From: an uncultured Propionibacteriaceae bacterium
GTDB lineage: Bacteria; Actinomycetota; Actinomycetes; Propionibacteriales; Propionibacteriaceae
Assembly (NCBI GenBank): GCA_937965785.1
Contig: CALCKT010000003.1
Coordinates: 1 to 64,000 of the forward strand
Direction of reading: 5' to 3'
DNA: 64,000 nt
Part shown: in pieces, positions 1 to 7,904 of the stretch
How positions within the stretch are numbered: the stretch's first letter is position 1
Layout of the letters: each line of letters begins with the position of its first letter
Made by a program: the position numbers and the translations under genes
The notes under the pieces: generated by a model
Databases searched by the model: none
Told to the model about the DNA's origin: nothing
The model's input: only the letters and a program-made list of their open reading frames with translations

Positions 1-1539
1 CACCTCCAGGTAGCACTTCAGTTTCGGTTCGGTCCCGGACGGGCGCACCACCACGTGCACCTCGTCGCCGGACAGCTCCACCGCGTCGGTTTGGGGAAGC
101 CCGGATGCGCCCTCCGCCAGGTCGCGGTAGGTGATGGGCTCATCCAGGAGGGAAGTGGGTGGGTTCCGACGCAGCCTGGTCATGGCGTCGGCGATCAGGG
201 AGAGATCACTGACCCGGATCGCCAGCTGGGATGTGGCGTGGAGCCCCAGCTCGGCGGTCAACTCGTCCAACCGGTCAGCCAGGGTGAGGCCCTCGGCCCG
301 CAACCCGGCGGCCAGTTCGAGAACCATGAGGGCCGCGGTCAGGCCGTCCTTGTCCGGGACCGCTCCGGGATCGCAGCAGTAGCCGATGGCTTCCTCGTAG
401 CCGAAGGCCAGATCCGGAACCCTCCCGATCCACTTGAAACCGGTGAGGGTGGTGACGTGATCCCGTCCCCTCGCGGCGGCCAGCGCGGCGAGGGCACCGG
501 AGGAGACCACCGAACTGGCCAGCACTCCCTTCGTGCCTCGCCGGATCATGTGGTCGGCGAGCAGCAGACCCAGTTCGTCGCCCGTCAGCATCCGCCACCG
601 GCCGTCGACGACAGCGGCGACCGCGCACCTGTCGGCGTCGGGGTCGTTCGCCACCACCAGATCGGCCCCGGTTTTCCCGGCCAGCGCCAAGGCCATGTCG
701 ATCGCACCGGGTTCCTCCGGGTTCGGGAAGGCGACGGTGGGGAAGTCCGGGTCCGGTTCGGCCTGTTCGGGAACCTCGTGGGCGGGAGGGAACCCCGCCG
801 CTGCCGTCAGTTCCCGGAGGGTGCGGGCCCCCACACCGTGCATCGCGGTGTGCACCCAGGTGATCTCACGGGCAGCCCCCTCCGGGACGAGACCGGCGCC
901 CCGGGCCACGTAGTCGCGGGTGATCTGGTCACACATCACCCTGTATGAGTCGCTGCGCGGAAGCCGGGCGAGGGAATCGACGGGGTGGGCGGCGATGCGG
1001 GCGGCGATCTGCGTGTCCGTCGGCGGGATGATCTGTGACCCGTCACCGAGGTAGACCTTGTAGCCGTTGTCGGCGGCCGGGTTGTGGGAGGCCGTCACGA
1101 CGATCCCCGCGACGCAGCCGTAACGGCGGATGCCGAAGGAAACCAGGGGGGTCGGGACGGGGGTTCCCGTGAGCAGCACCTTGAAACCCGCCCCGGCCAG
1201 GATCTCCGCGGTGTCGCGGGCGAACTCCTCGGACTTGTGGCGGGCGTCGTGGCCGACCAGCACCTGCCCGCCGGCGTGGCCGTGTTCCTCCAACCAGTCG
1301 GCCAAGCCAATCGCGGCCTGGGCAACCACCAGGCGGTTCATGCGGTTCGGTCCGGCCCCCATCCGGCCCCTGAGCCCGGCCGTGCCGAAGACCAACGGGC
1401 CGCTGAAGGCATCCTCAATGATCTCCGAGGCTCCTGGATCCCCGGAATCGGCCGCCCCCAGCAGCTCCTCGAGCTCGGCGCGGGTGTCCGGGTCGGGGTC
1501 GGCGGCCAGCCAGGAGCGGGCCGCATCCCGGGCGGTCAC
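1..1539 (-). CDS. pmmB: Phosphomannomutase/phosphoglucomutase-family phosphosugar mutase (3' end beyond window)
   Basis: This gene encodes an alpha-D-phosphohexomutase, which moves the phosphate between C1 and C6 of mannose or glucose phosphates through a phosphoserine. I read 513 codons from a GTG at 1539 to the window edge without a stop, so only the last few dozen residues can be missing. The catalytic serine motif TASHNP places Ser at residue 151. The metal loop DPDADR lies at 299-304, and a C-terminal phosphate-binding stretch (RPSGTEPK) is visible just before the edge. Its GTG overlaps the stop of the nucleoside phosphorylase upstream by four bases, so the two are translationally coupled. 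The same neighbours, pmmB and deoD, occur in mycobacteria. Family assignment is sure; whether the substrate is mannose, glucose or deoxyribose phosphate is not, and the pairing with a nucleoside phosphorylase makes ribose or deoxyribose 1-phosphate plausible. Confidence 0.92.
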   Translation of the reverse strand, partial: MTARDAARSWLAADPDPDTRAELEELLGAADSGDPGASEIIEDAFSGPLVFGTAGLRGRMGAGPNRMNRLVVAQAAIGLADWLEEHGHAGGQVLVGHDARHKSEEFARDTAEILAGAGFKVLLTGTPVPTPLVSFGIRRYGCVAGIVVTASHNPAADNGYKVYLGDGSQIIPPTDTQIAARIAAHPVDSLARLPRSDSYRVMCDQITRDYVARGAGLVPEGAAREITWVHTAMHGVGARTLRELTAAAGFPPAHEVPEQAEPDPDFPTVAFPNPEEPGAIDMALALAGKTGADLVVANDPDADRCAVAAVVDGRWRMLTGDELGLLLADHMIRRGTKGVLASSVVSSGALAALAAARGRDHVTTLTGFKWIGRVPDLAFGYEEAIGYCCDPGAVPDKDGLTAALMVLELAAGLRAEGLTLADRLDELTAELGLHATSQLAIRVSDLSLIADAMTRLRRNPPTSLLDEPITYRDLAEGASGLPQTDAVELSGDEVHVVVRPSGTEPKLKCYLEV

Positions 1540-2336
1540 AACACACCCACTATTCCCGCCAGCAACGAGGCCAACCGCGGCCCGGCATCGCGCCCGGCCT
1601 GCAGCACCTCGGCGTGGTCGAGTCCCGCCTCCGCCAGGCCCGCGGCGGCGTTGGTCACCAGGGAGAGCCCCAGCACCTCCAGCCCGGCCTCTCGGGCGGC
1701 GATGGTTTCGAGCGCGGTCGACATCCCGACCAGGTCTCCCCCCAGCAGTCCCGCCATCCGCACCTCGGCGGGGGTTTCGTACTGGGGGCCGCGGAACTGC
1801 ACGTAGACGCCCTCGGGCAGTTCCGGGGCAACGGTGCGGGCCAGGTCGCGCAGCCGACCCGAGTACGCCTCGGTCATGTCCACGAAGGTCGCTCCCCGCA
1901 ACGGGGTGGCCCCGGTCAGGTTGATGTGGTCTCGGATCAGAACGACGGTGCCCGGCGCCCACGCCGGGTTCAACCCGCCGCAACCGTTGGTGAGAACCAG
2001 AGTGGAGGCTCCCCAGGCGGCGACGGTGCGCACCCCGTGGACCACCGGGTCGACCCCCCGGCCCTCGTAGTAGTGGGTGCGGCCCGTCAGGACCGCGGCA
2101 GTCCTGCCTCCCGCGGTTCGGACCAGTTTCAGGACACCACCGTGTCCCTTCACGACGGGTTTGCGGAAACCCGGTACCGCTCCGAGCGTGATCTCGCCGA
2201 GTCCTTCACCCAACTGATCGGCCCCGGCGGACCAACCGGAACCCAGCACCAGCGCCAGGTCGATGCGGTCCAGGCCGAACCGGGAGGAGAGGAACTCGAC
2301 TGCCTCGCGCGCCATTTTCTTGGGGTCATCGCTCAT
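1536..2336 (-). CDS. punA: Purine nucleoside phosphorylase (trimeric type)
   Basis: The 266-residue product cleaves purine nucleosides with phosphate to give free base and (deoxy)ribose 1-phosphate in purine salvage. The phosphate-binding GSGW is at residues 32-35. The family stretches NGCGGLNPAW and SLVTNAAAGL, typical of the low-molecular-mass trimeric phosphorylases, are present, and the length is normal. I chose the ATG at 2336 because a TACGCT -10-like hexamer lies six bases upstream, suggesting a leaderless start; a longer reading frame upstream has no family similarity. The stop overlaps the start of the phosphosugar mutase, which could process the sugar phosphate made here. Confidence 0.94.
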   Translation of the reverse strand: MSDDPKKMAREAVEFLSSRFGLDRIDLALVLGSGWSAGADQLGEGLGEITLGAVPGFRKPVVKGHGGVLKLVRTAGGRTAAVLTGRTHYYEGRGVDPVVHGVRTVAAWGASTLVLTNGCGGLNPAWAPGTVVLIRDHINLTGATPLRGATFVDMTEAYSGRLRDLARTVAPELPEGVYVQFRGPQYETPAEVRMAGLLGGDLVGMSTALETIAAREAGLEVLGLSLVTNAAAGLAEAGLDHAEVLQAGRDAGPRLASLLAGIVGVL

Positions 2337-2342
2337 GCCCCA

Positions 2343-2348
2343 AGCGTA
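2343..2348 (-). promoter_or_regulatory. -10 hexamer TACGCT of the nucleoside phosphorylase gene
   Basis: TACGCT lies six bases before the ATG at 2336, with no ribosome-binding site between. This spacing fits a leaderless transcript of punA and pmmB. Confidence 0.5.
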
Positions 2349-2421
2349 GTAGCGGGCGAGCCGGAAAACAGGACTCCCGGCCGTGTCAGCCGGGGCCCGC
2401 CGACCGGTCCAGTGCCGGCGA

Positions 2422-4170
2422 TCAGCGCCTGAGCCAGGCCCTCGCCCTGGTGATGCGTTCGGCAACCTGTTCGGTCGTCGCCTGGGCCAGCGGTGGGCCG
2501 CCGCACTCGCGGCGCAGGTCGGCGTGGACGTGGCTGTGGGGGCGTTGTTCCAGGCGAGCCAGCTGGGCCACCAGGGAGTTGAGTTCCTTGCGCTGGTTCG
2601 CGAGTGCCCGGTGCAGCGGCACCTCCGGTTGCGACTTCGGATCCCTGCGTTCGCGCCGTCTGAGCTGGCGGCGTTGCCGCTCGGCCAGGAGGGTGCTCAC
2701 CTGCTCGGGTTCCAGGAGACCGGGTAGTCCCAGGTAGTCGAGTTCGTCCTGCGAGGTGGGTTCGGCGTGCATCCCGAAGGCCTGGGACTCGAACAGCACG
2801 TGGTCGAAGGTGGCCTGGGATTCGAGGGCCTCGAACTCGCCCAGGAGGTCATCGGAGGCCGTTTCTTCGCGGTTGGCCGCATCGATGAGGGCCTCCGTCT
2901 CCGCCCAGATGTCGGTTTCCCCGGAGCGGGGACGTCCCAGCACGTGGTCGCGTTGCCTCTCCAGCGTCGCGGCGTGGGCCAGCAGGATCGGCACGGTGGG
3001 CAGGAACACCGTCGCCACCTCGCCGCGCCGCCTCGAACGCACGAACCTGCCCACCGCCTGGGCGAAGAACAACGGAGTCGAGGTGGATGTCGCATAGACC
3101 CCGACCGCCAACCGTGGCACGTCCACACCCTCCGAGACCATCCGGACCGCCACCATCCAGCGATCCTGCCCCGCGGCGAACTCCTCGATCCTCCCGCCGG
3201 CCCTGGCGTCGTCGGAGAGGATCACGGTGGGGCGTTTCCCCGTGATCCCGGTCAGGATCTTCGCGTAGGCGCGCGCCACGGACTGATCGGTGGCTATCAC
3301 CAGGCCGCCTGCATCGGGGATGGCGCGACGCACCTGCGTCAGGCGCTGGTCAGCAGCCCGCAGCACGGCGGGGATCCACTCGCCCGTCGGCGACAGGGCG
3401 GTGCGCCAGGCGTGGGCGGTCAGGTCCTTGGTGAGCATCGTTCCCAGGTCGGCGTCGAGCACCTCCCCGGAACGCATCCGCCAACGCATCTGCCCGCCGT
3501 AGTTCATGAAGATCACGGGCCGCACCACGTGGTCCGCCAGGGCCTCCCGGTAGCCGTAGGTGTAGTCGGCCCGCGAGGTCCTGACCCCCGACTCGGATTC
3601 CTCGTAGGTCACGAACGGGATCGGGCTGTCATCGGAGCGGAACGGGGTACCGGTGAGAGCCAGGCGGCGGGTGGCCTCGGAGAAACCCTGCAGGATGCCG
3701 TCCCCCCAGCTCCTGGTGTCGCCCGCGTGGTGGATCTCGTCGAAGATCACCAGCGTGGAAACCTGGTTGCACAGTGCCTCATAGGCGTAGGCGCGCAGGG
3801 AAACCCCGGCGTAGGTCACCACCGATCCGTCGAACTGCCTGGATCGTCCCCGCCTCACCCCGCCGGTGCCCGGATCCAGATGGATGCCGACCCGGGCCGC
3901 GGCATCGGCCCACTGCGTCTTGAGATGTTCGGTGGGGGTGACCACCACGACACGTTTCACGGTCCGGGTGTGCAGCAGCTGATGGGCGACGCGCAACGCG
4001 AAGGTCGTCTTGCCCGCCCCGGGGGTGGCCACGCACAGGAAGTCTCGGGGCCGGGTGGTCTCGTACAGCTCGAGGGCGGCCACCTGCCAGGCCCGGAGAC
4101 TCTGCGCGGTGCCCCAGGCGGCGCGTTGCGGGAACGCGGGGGAGAGGTGTTCGAACGCGGAGGAAGTCAT
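2422..4170 (-). CDS. DEAD/DEAH-box superfamily 2 helicase (XPB/type III restriction-like)
   Basis: The 582-residue protein is an SF2 DNA or RNA helicase. Walker A ATPGAGKT has its lysine at residue 54. A DEIH Walker B box lies at 144-147, followed by the motif III-like LTGTPF. The C-terminal RecA lobe has QAVGRFVRSRR, which carries the arginines of motif VI. The last 120 residues are charged and helical and may bind nucleic acid. No nuclease or methylase domain is fused and no restriction genes are adjacent, so it is not part of a visible type III system. The start is the ATG at 4170; upstream in-frame codons lack similarity. This is a common stand-alone actinobacterial helicase whose substrate is unknown to me. 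Confidence 0.85.
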   Translation of the reverse strand: MTSSAFEHLSPAFPQRAAWGTAQSLRAWQVAALELYETTRPRDFLCVATPGAGKTTFALRVAHQLLHTRTVKRVVVVTPTEHLKTQWADAAARVGIHLDPGTGGVRRGRSRQFDGSVVTYAGVSLRAYAYEALCNQVSTLVIFDEIHHAGDTRSWGDGILQGFSEATRRLALTGTPFRSDDSPIPFVTYEESESGVRTSRADYTYGYREALADHVVRPVIFMNYGGQMRWRMRSGEVLDADLGTMLTKDLTAHAWRTALSPTGEWIPAVLRAADQRLTQVRRAIPDAGGLVIATDQSVARAYAKILTGITGKRPTVILSDDARAGGRIEEFAAGQDRWMVAVRMVSEGVDVPRLAVGVYATSTSTPLFFAQAVGRFVRSRRRGEVATVFLPTVPILLAHAATLERQRDHVLGRPRSGETDIWAETEALIDAANREETASDDLLGEFEALESQATFDHVLFESQAFGMHAEPTSQDELDYLGLPGLLEPEQVSTLLAERQRRQLRRRERRDPKSQPEVPLHRALANQRKELNSLVAQLARLEQRPHSHVHADLRRECGGPPLAQATTEQVAERITRARAWLRR

Positions 4171-4231
4171 ACGGCCCCGAAGCGTACCCCAGGTCCGCGG
4201 CACCCCTGCGCCGCCACGGCGCCGGAGCCTC

Positions 4232-6067
4232 CTACTCGATGAGCTCACGCATCAGCACGTCCAGTGGGGCGGCCTGCCGGCGTTCCTCCGCGACGGCCTG
4301 CCACTGCCGGATCCGGTCGGTGATCACGGCATCCACCGGCCAGTTGACGAATTTCCACATCGATTCCTCGGTGTTGACGGTCCAGACGGCGGCGCGTTTA
4401 CCGGCCTCGTGGATCTGCGCGATCGTGTCGGATGTGGCGGCGTCCTCCTCAAGGATCAGGTAGTCGCCGACCAGGTGCGCGGTGTCCCCGAAGGACAGGA
4501 AATAAATGAAACCGCTCGTCACCTCGGGGTGGCGTTCCTCAATTCCGGTGATCAGTTCGTACTTGAGCGATATCACCACCACGTGGTCCAGCATGTCGTG
4601 GCGTTTCACGGCCGCCACGGCGTCGTCGGCCATCTGCTGGTCGGCGCTGCGGCCCTTTAGTTCGAGGAAGATCCCGATGCGCCCGCGGGTTGTTTCCAGG
4701 AGCTCCTCCAGGGTGGGCACCCTGACGTTGCTGAATCTGCCATTCGATTTCTCGCCGAGATCCAGCTCCCGGATCTCGGCCAGTGTCATTTCGTGAACCG
4801 CGCGGCGTTCGTGGGTGAACCGCGAGAAATTATCGTCGTGGAAAACCACGTACTGGCCGTCCAGGGTGCGCTGGATGTCCACCTCGACGTAACCGGCCCC
4901 GGCGGTGATCGACTGCTCGACCGCCTCCATGCTGTTCTCCACCGCGGTGTCCTCCGGTCCGCCGCGGTGCCCCACCACGGCGATGTCGGGCGCGGCCGTC
5001 AGCTCGTCGGCGGTGACGGTGAAGAAACCGGCGATGCCGACCACGAACGCCACGACGAGAAAACCGAGTGCGACCCGGTGCCCCAGGACGCGGTCGAGGA
5101 GGCTCGGACGTTTCTTGGGAGGCATGGTGGGCACGACATCGGCCAACGGCCTGAGCGGATCGGATTCGGGCAATTTCCGCAGGAAGGCGTAGTAGCGGTT
5201 GGTGAGCAGGTACAGCTCCAGCGGCACCACGAAACTGGCCATCAGGCCAACCACCAGGGCCAGCAGGATCACGAAAACGGAACCGACGAAGGTCGCGAGG
5301 GCGGTGGCATCCTCCGGGACGGCCATCATGCTCAGGAGATGGAGACCGGAGACCGCTCCGACGATGAGCGCGGCGAGGAGGGCGAAGAACAGGATCGCCA
5401 GAAGCATGAAGGCCACGAAACGCAGCACATTCGGTTTTATCAGGCGAATGCTCGCCCTGATGGCGGCGAGGGCCTTGAGATCACCGAGCAACATGAAATG
5501 GAAGACGAAAACGATCATCAGGGCCGCGACGTGCATCAGGGCCACGAGACCCCAATAAGCGGTGGCGTACAGGGGGTTGGCAAAAATGGCGGCGGTGATG
5601 AAATTCGGAATGCGTAACCCGGTGAGGAAACTCGGGTTCAGCGCCGAACCCGTCAGCGGCAGCACCACCAGTGCGAATGGCAGGAGAAGGACCAGACCCG
5701 GTCCGGCGATCTTGAACAGGGAACGGAGGATGCTGCCGATGACGGTGAGGTAGGAGGGTTTGGTGTCGCTCCCGATCGCGATGGCGCTCAGTTTCACGAA
5801 CCCGCCAACCTCCAGCAGGGTCGTCAGCAACACCATCGTCAGGGCCAGCAGAATGAACAGCGCCCCCGGGGTGGACAGCAGGAACCGGCCCGCGTTGGCG
5901 TTGTTCAAGGACACCAGGCCCCGCATCGCGAACAGGTATTTCGCGGCCCACCAGAACAGGGGGAAGAGAACCGCGGCCCGGAGGATGCTCGTGACGACCA
6001 GATACCGGAACATGAGGCCGGTGGATCGCAGGAATCCACCGATCCCCTCTCGAAGTTCCCTGAACAC
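4232..6067 (-). CDS. Membrane-anchored glycerophosphodiester phosphodiesterase
   Basis: The 611-residue protein has an N-terminal membrane half (about residues 20-345, several hydrophobic helices, the GPDPase_memb type) and a C-terminal GDPD TIM-barrel domain (about 360-595). The catalytic signature starts at His367 (GHRGG), followed by the ENS turn, the EVDIQRT metal ligands and the second histidine in VFHDDN. It should hydrolyse glycerophosphodiesters from phospholipid or teichoic acid turnover, giving glycerol 3-phosphate. Because a helix near residue 340 precedes the catalytic domain, the domain probably faces outside. The start is a GTG at 6067; a TAGGCG hexamer lies six bases before it. 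This layout is common in Firmicutes and Actinobacteria. Confidence 0.9.
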   Translation of the reverse strand: MFRELREGIGGFLRSTGLMFRYLVVTSILRAAVLFPLFWWAAKYLFAMRGLVSLNNANAGRFLLSTPGALFILLALTMVLLTTLLEVGGFVKLSAIAIGSDTKPSYLTVIGSILRSLFKIAGPGLVLLLPFALVVLPLTGSALNPSFLTGLRIPNFITAAIFANPLYATAYWGLVALMHVAALMIVFVFHFMLLGDLKALAAIRASIRLIKPNVLRFVAFMLLAILFFALLAALIVGAVSGLHLLSMMAVPEDATALATFVGSVFVILLALVVGLMASFVVPLELYLLTNRYYAFLRKLPESDPLRPLADVVPTMPPKKRPSLLDRVLGHRVALGFLVVAFVVGIAGFFTVTADELTAAPDIAVVGHRGGPEDTAVENSMEAVEQSITAGAGYVEVDIQRTLDGQYVVFHDDNFSRFTHERRAVHEMTLAEIRELDLGEKSNGRFSNVRVPTLEELLETTRGRIGIFLELKGRSADQQMADDAVAAVKRHDMLDHVVVISLKYELITGIEERHPEVTSGFIYFLSFGDTAHLVGDYLILEEDAATSDTIAQIHEAGKRAAVWTVNTEESMWKFVNWPVDAVITDRIRQWQAVAEERRQAAPLDVLMRELIE

Positions 6068-6182
6068 GTGAACCGCCTACCCTCATCGGACGAGTGCCTC
6101 ATTTTTCCGCACGACCGGGTCTCCCGCCACCGGGCGGGCCGTCACGTCTCCGGAAAGAGGGAGCTGCGGGCCCTGGGCATGG

Positions 6183-6213
6183 ATTCGGCCCCGGAGGAAA
6201 ACCGGGGCCGAAT
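6183..6213 (-). terminator. Intrinsic-type hairpin after the gene ending at 6217
   Basis: A perfect 12-base inverted repeat (6183-6194 and 6202-6213) with a 7-base loop lies directly behind the stop of the leftward gene. There is no strong T run after it on that strand, as is usual in high-GC actinobacteria. Confidence 0.7.
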
Positions 6214-6216
6214 GGA

Positions 6217-6945
6217 TCAGTCGTCGAGGAGCCCCATCAGGAGGGAGAACCCCCCGAACAGCAGTGCGCCTTTCGCCAGTCCCTGGACCACCGGATCCAT
6301 CCCGTAGGGTTCGTAGTAGCCGCGCGCGTAGGCGGCGTGCCCCTGATCCTTCCAGTAGGGCACCGCCTGGTAGCCCTGCTGGACCATGCGGATGTGCGGG
6401 TCCGCCCCGGAGGTGACCCGGGCCGCATCGAGTGCACAGGCCGGGACCTCGCGCGGCGCGCCGCCGGGGGGAGCCCAGGTGACGTTCTTGGTGGAGGGTC
6501 CGTGGGCCGGGTCGAAGAAGCACGGCGGGCGGCGTTCAGGTACCGGTTTGCCCTGGGCGCGGGACTTCACGCAGGCCATCGCGTAGCGTCCCTCCTCGAG
6601 GATGTGGGCGATGGCGGTGGCGTCGGATTCGTAGCGCGCCTGGTTCATGGCCTGTTTGGCGTTCTCGTAGGCATCGAGGGCCTCCGAGTAGTTCGTCCGG
6701 GCCTCCTCGCTCAGCTCGATGCCCACAACGTCCAGGTCAAGATCGCGCAACTCGTCGCCGAAACGTGTGATGTCGGCATCCAGGGACGCGCGTGCCGCAT
6801 CCCCGATGGGGGTCTCGCCGTATTGCACCGGTCCCGCGCCGAGCTGTTGCGGCTGCTGGCCCCCGTTCAATGCGCGCGAACCCCTGAGAGCCAGGAAGAT
6901 CATCCCGGCAACAATCATCATGATCATGAAGCCACCAAGGCTCAC
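6217..6945 (-). CDS. Membrane protein of unknown function with a cysteine-containing C-terminal region
   Basis: I do not recognise this 242-residue protein. It begins with one strong hydrophobic segment (about residues 4-22). A helical, charged stretch (50-115) looks like a short coiled coil. Then comes a region with a PPCFFDPAHGPS motif and conserved-looking cysteines (about 130-165), and a weakly hydrophobic glycine-rich end (about 215-238). The layout suggests a membrane-anchored protein with a structured domain outside the bilayer. It stands alone, with its own hairpin terminator behind it, and is transcribed away from the acetyltransferase-Nudix gene. It seems to be an actinobacterial conserved protein, but I cannot assign a role. 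Confidence 0.75.
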   Translation of the reverse strand: MSLGGFMIMMIVAGMIFLALRGSRALNGGQQPQQLGAGPVQYGETPIGDAARASLDADITRFGDELRDLDLDVVGIELSEEARTNYSEALDAYENAKQAMNQARYESDATAIAHILEEGRYAMACVKSRAQGKPVPERRPPCFFDPAHGPSTKNVTWAPPGGAPREVPACALDAARVTSGADPHIRMVQQGYQAVPYWKDQGHAAYARGYYEPYGMDPVVQGLAKGALLFGGFSLLMGLLDD

Positions 6946-7058
6946 GGTAAATCACTCCTAGAAAGCGCCCTGTAGTCTCAGGTTACGCCACACCACCAAA
7001 ACGGGGCCGGGTGGTTCCCGCGGGTTTCCCGTGGTGGGTGAAGGGAGCGGGCGACATC

Positions 7059-7904
7059 GTGGAAACCTCGATACAGGTCAGGAGCTGGGAAGAACTGACC
7101 CGGGACGAGTTCTTCGAGATCGTGTCCTTGAGATCCGAGGTGTTCTTCGTGGAGCAGCGCATCGACATTCCCGACCTCGACGACCTCGACAGGCATCCCG
7201 GGACCCTCCACTGGTGGGTCGCCGACGAAACCGGTTGCGCGGGATACCTGCGAACGGTGCTGCTCGGTGAACCCGAACTGGGGGCGACCCGGTCCTTCGG
7301 GAGGGTGGCCGTCAGGGCCGATCGGCGCGGCGAAGGCCTGGCACGCGCACTGGTCGCGGCCGTGCTGGGACGCTTCGGCGGGCAGCCGATCGTGATCCAC
7401 TCGCAGAGCCGTGTGGTTCCGTTCTACCGCGGATTCGGATTCGAGCCGGTGGGGCCGGAGTACCCGGAGGCGGGCATACCGCACACGAGGATGCGAAGGC
7501 CGGGGGAGATCCGGGTCAGTGCTGTGGTCCTCACCGACACTACGGGCCGGGTGCTTATGGTCCGCAAACGCGGCACCGATGCCTTCTTCAATCCGGGTGG
7601 GAAACCCGAACCGGGGGAAACCCCGGAGCAGTGTGCTGTCCGCGAGTTGCGTGAGGAGATGGGGCTGGAACTCGACCCGGGGGAGCTGCTGCCATTGGGA
7701 AGGTTTCGTGCCGCGGCTGCCAACGAGGCCGACACCGTCGTTCTCGCCGACGTCTTCCGCGCCCCCGCCCCCCTCGACCGGCTCCCGGTTCCGCGGTCCG
7801 AGATCGAGGAGGCCCGATTCGTGGACCCGGCCTTCCCGGAACCCGGATGGGCACCCCTGTTCACCGAGCGGATCCTGCCCCTGCTCAACCATCCAGTCGG
7901 CTGA
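7059..7904 (+). CDS. GNAT acetyltransferase (ElaA-like) fused to a Nudix hydrolase
   Basis: The 281-residue product joins two enzymes. Residues 1-145 are a GNAT acetyltransferase of the ElaA type: the EVFFVEQ segment near 27-33 and the acetyl-CoA loop region R-ADRRGEGLARAL near 86-98. Residues about 151-280 are a Nudix domain with a complete Nudix box from Gly181 to about Gly202 (GX5EX7REUXEEXGU, all consensus positions filled). GTG at 7059 is chosen because GGGAG ends about a dozen bases upstream and the ElaA domain begins right after it; GTGs at 7011 and 7038 would add unconserved residues. The stop overlaps the convergent helicase gene by 20 bases. Substrates of both halves are unknown; a nucleotide-sugar or CoA derivative processed by both is only a guess. 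Confidence 0.88.
   Translation: METSIQVRSWEELTRDEFFEIVSLRSEVFFVEQRIDIPDLDDLDRHPGTLHWWVADETGCAGYLRTVLLGEPELGATRSFGRVAVRADRRGEGLARALVAAVLGRFGGQPIVIHSQSRVVPFYRGFGFEPVGPEYPEAGIPHTRMRRPGEIRVSAVVLTDTTGRVLMVRKRGTDAFFNPGGKPEPGETPEQCAVRELREEMGLELDPGELLPLGRFRAAAANEADTVVLADVFRAPAPLDRLPVPRSEIEEARFVDPAFPEPGWAPLFTERILPLLNHPVG

Noticed and set aside
2422..4170. The DEAD/DEAH helicase considered as part of a restriction system
   Set aside because: No methylase, specificity or nuclease gene is adjacent and no nuclease motif is fused; the neighbours are housekeeping genes.
2767..4242. A 491-codon open frame on the plus strand
   Set aside because: It is antisense to the DEAD/DEAH helicase gene and has no recognisable domain; long antisense frames are common here because stop codons are AT-rich.
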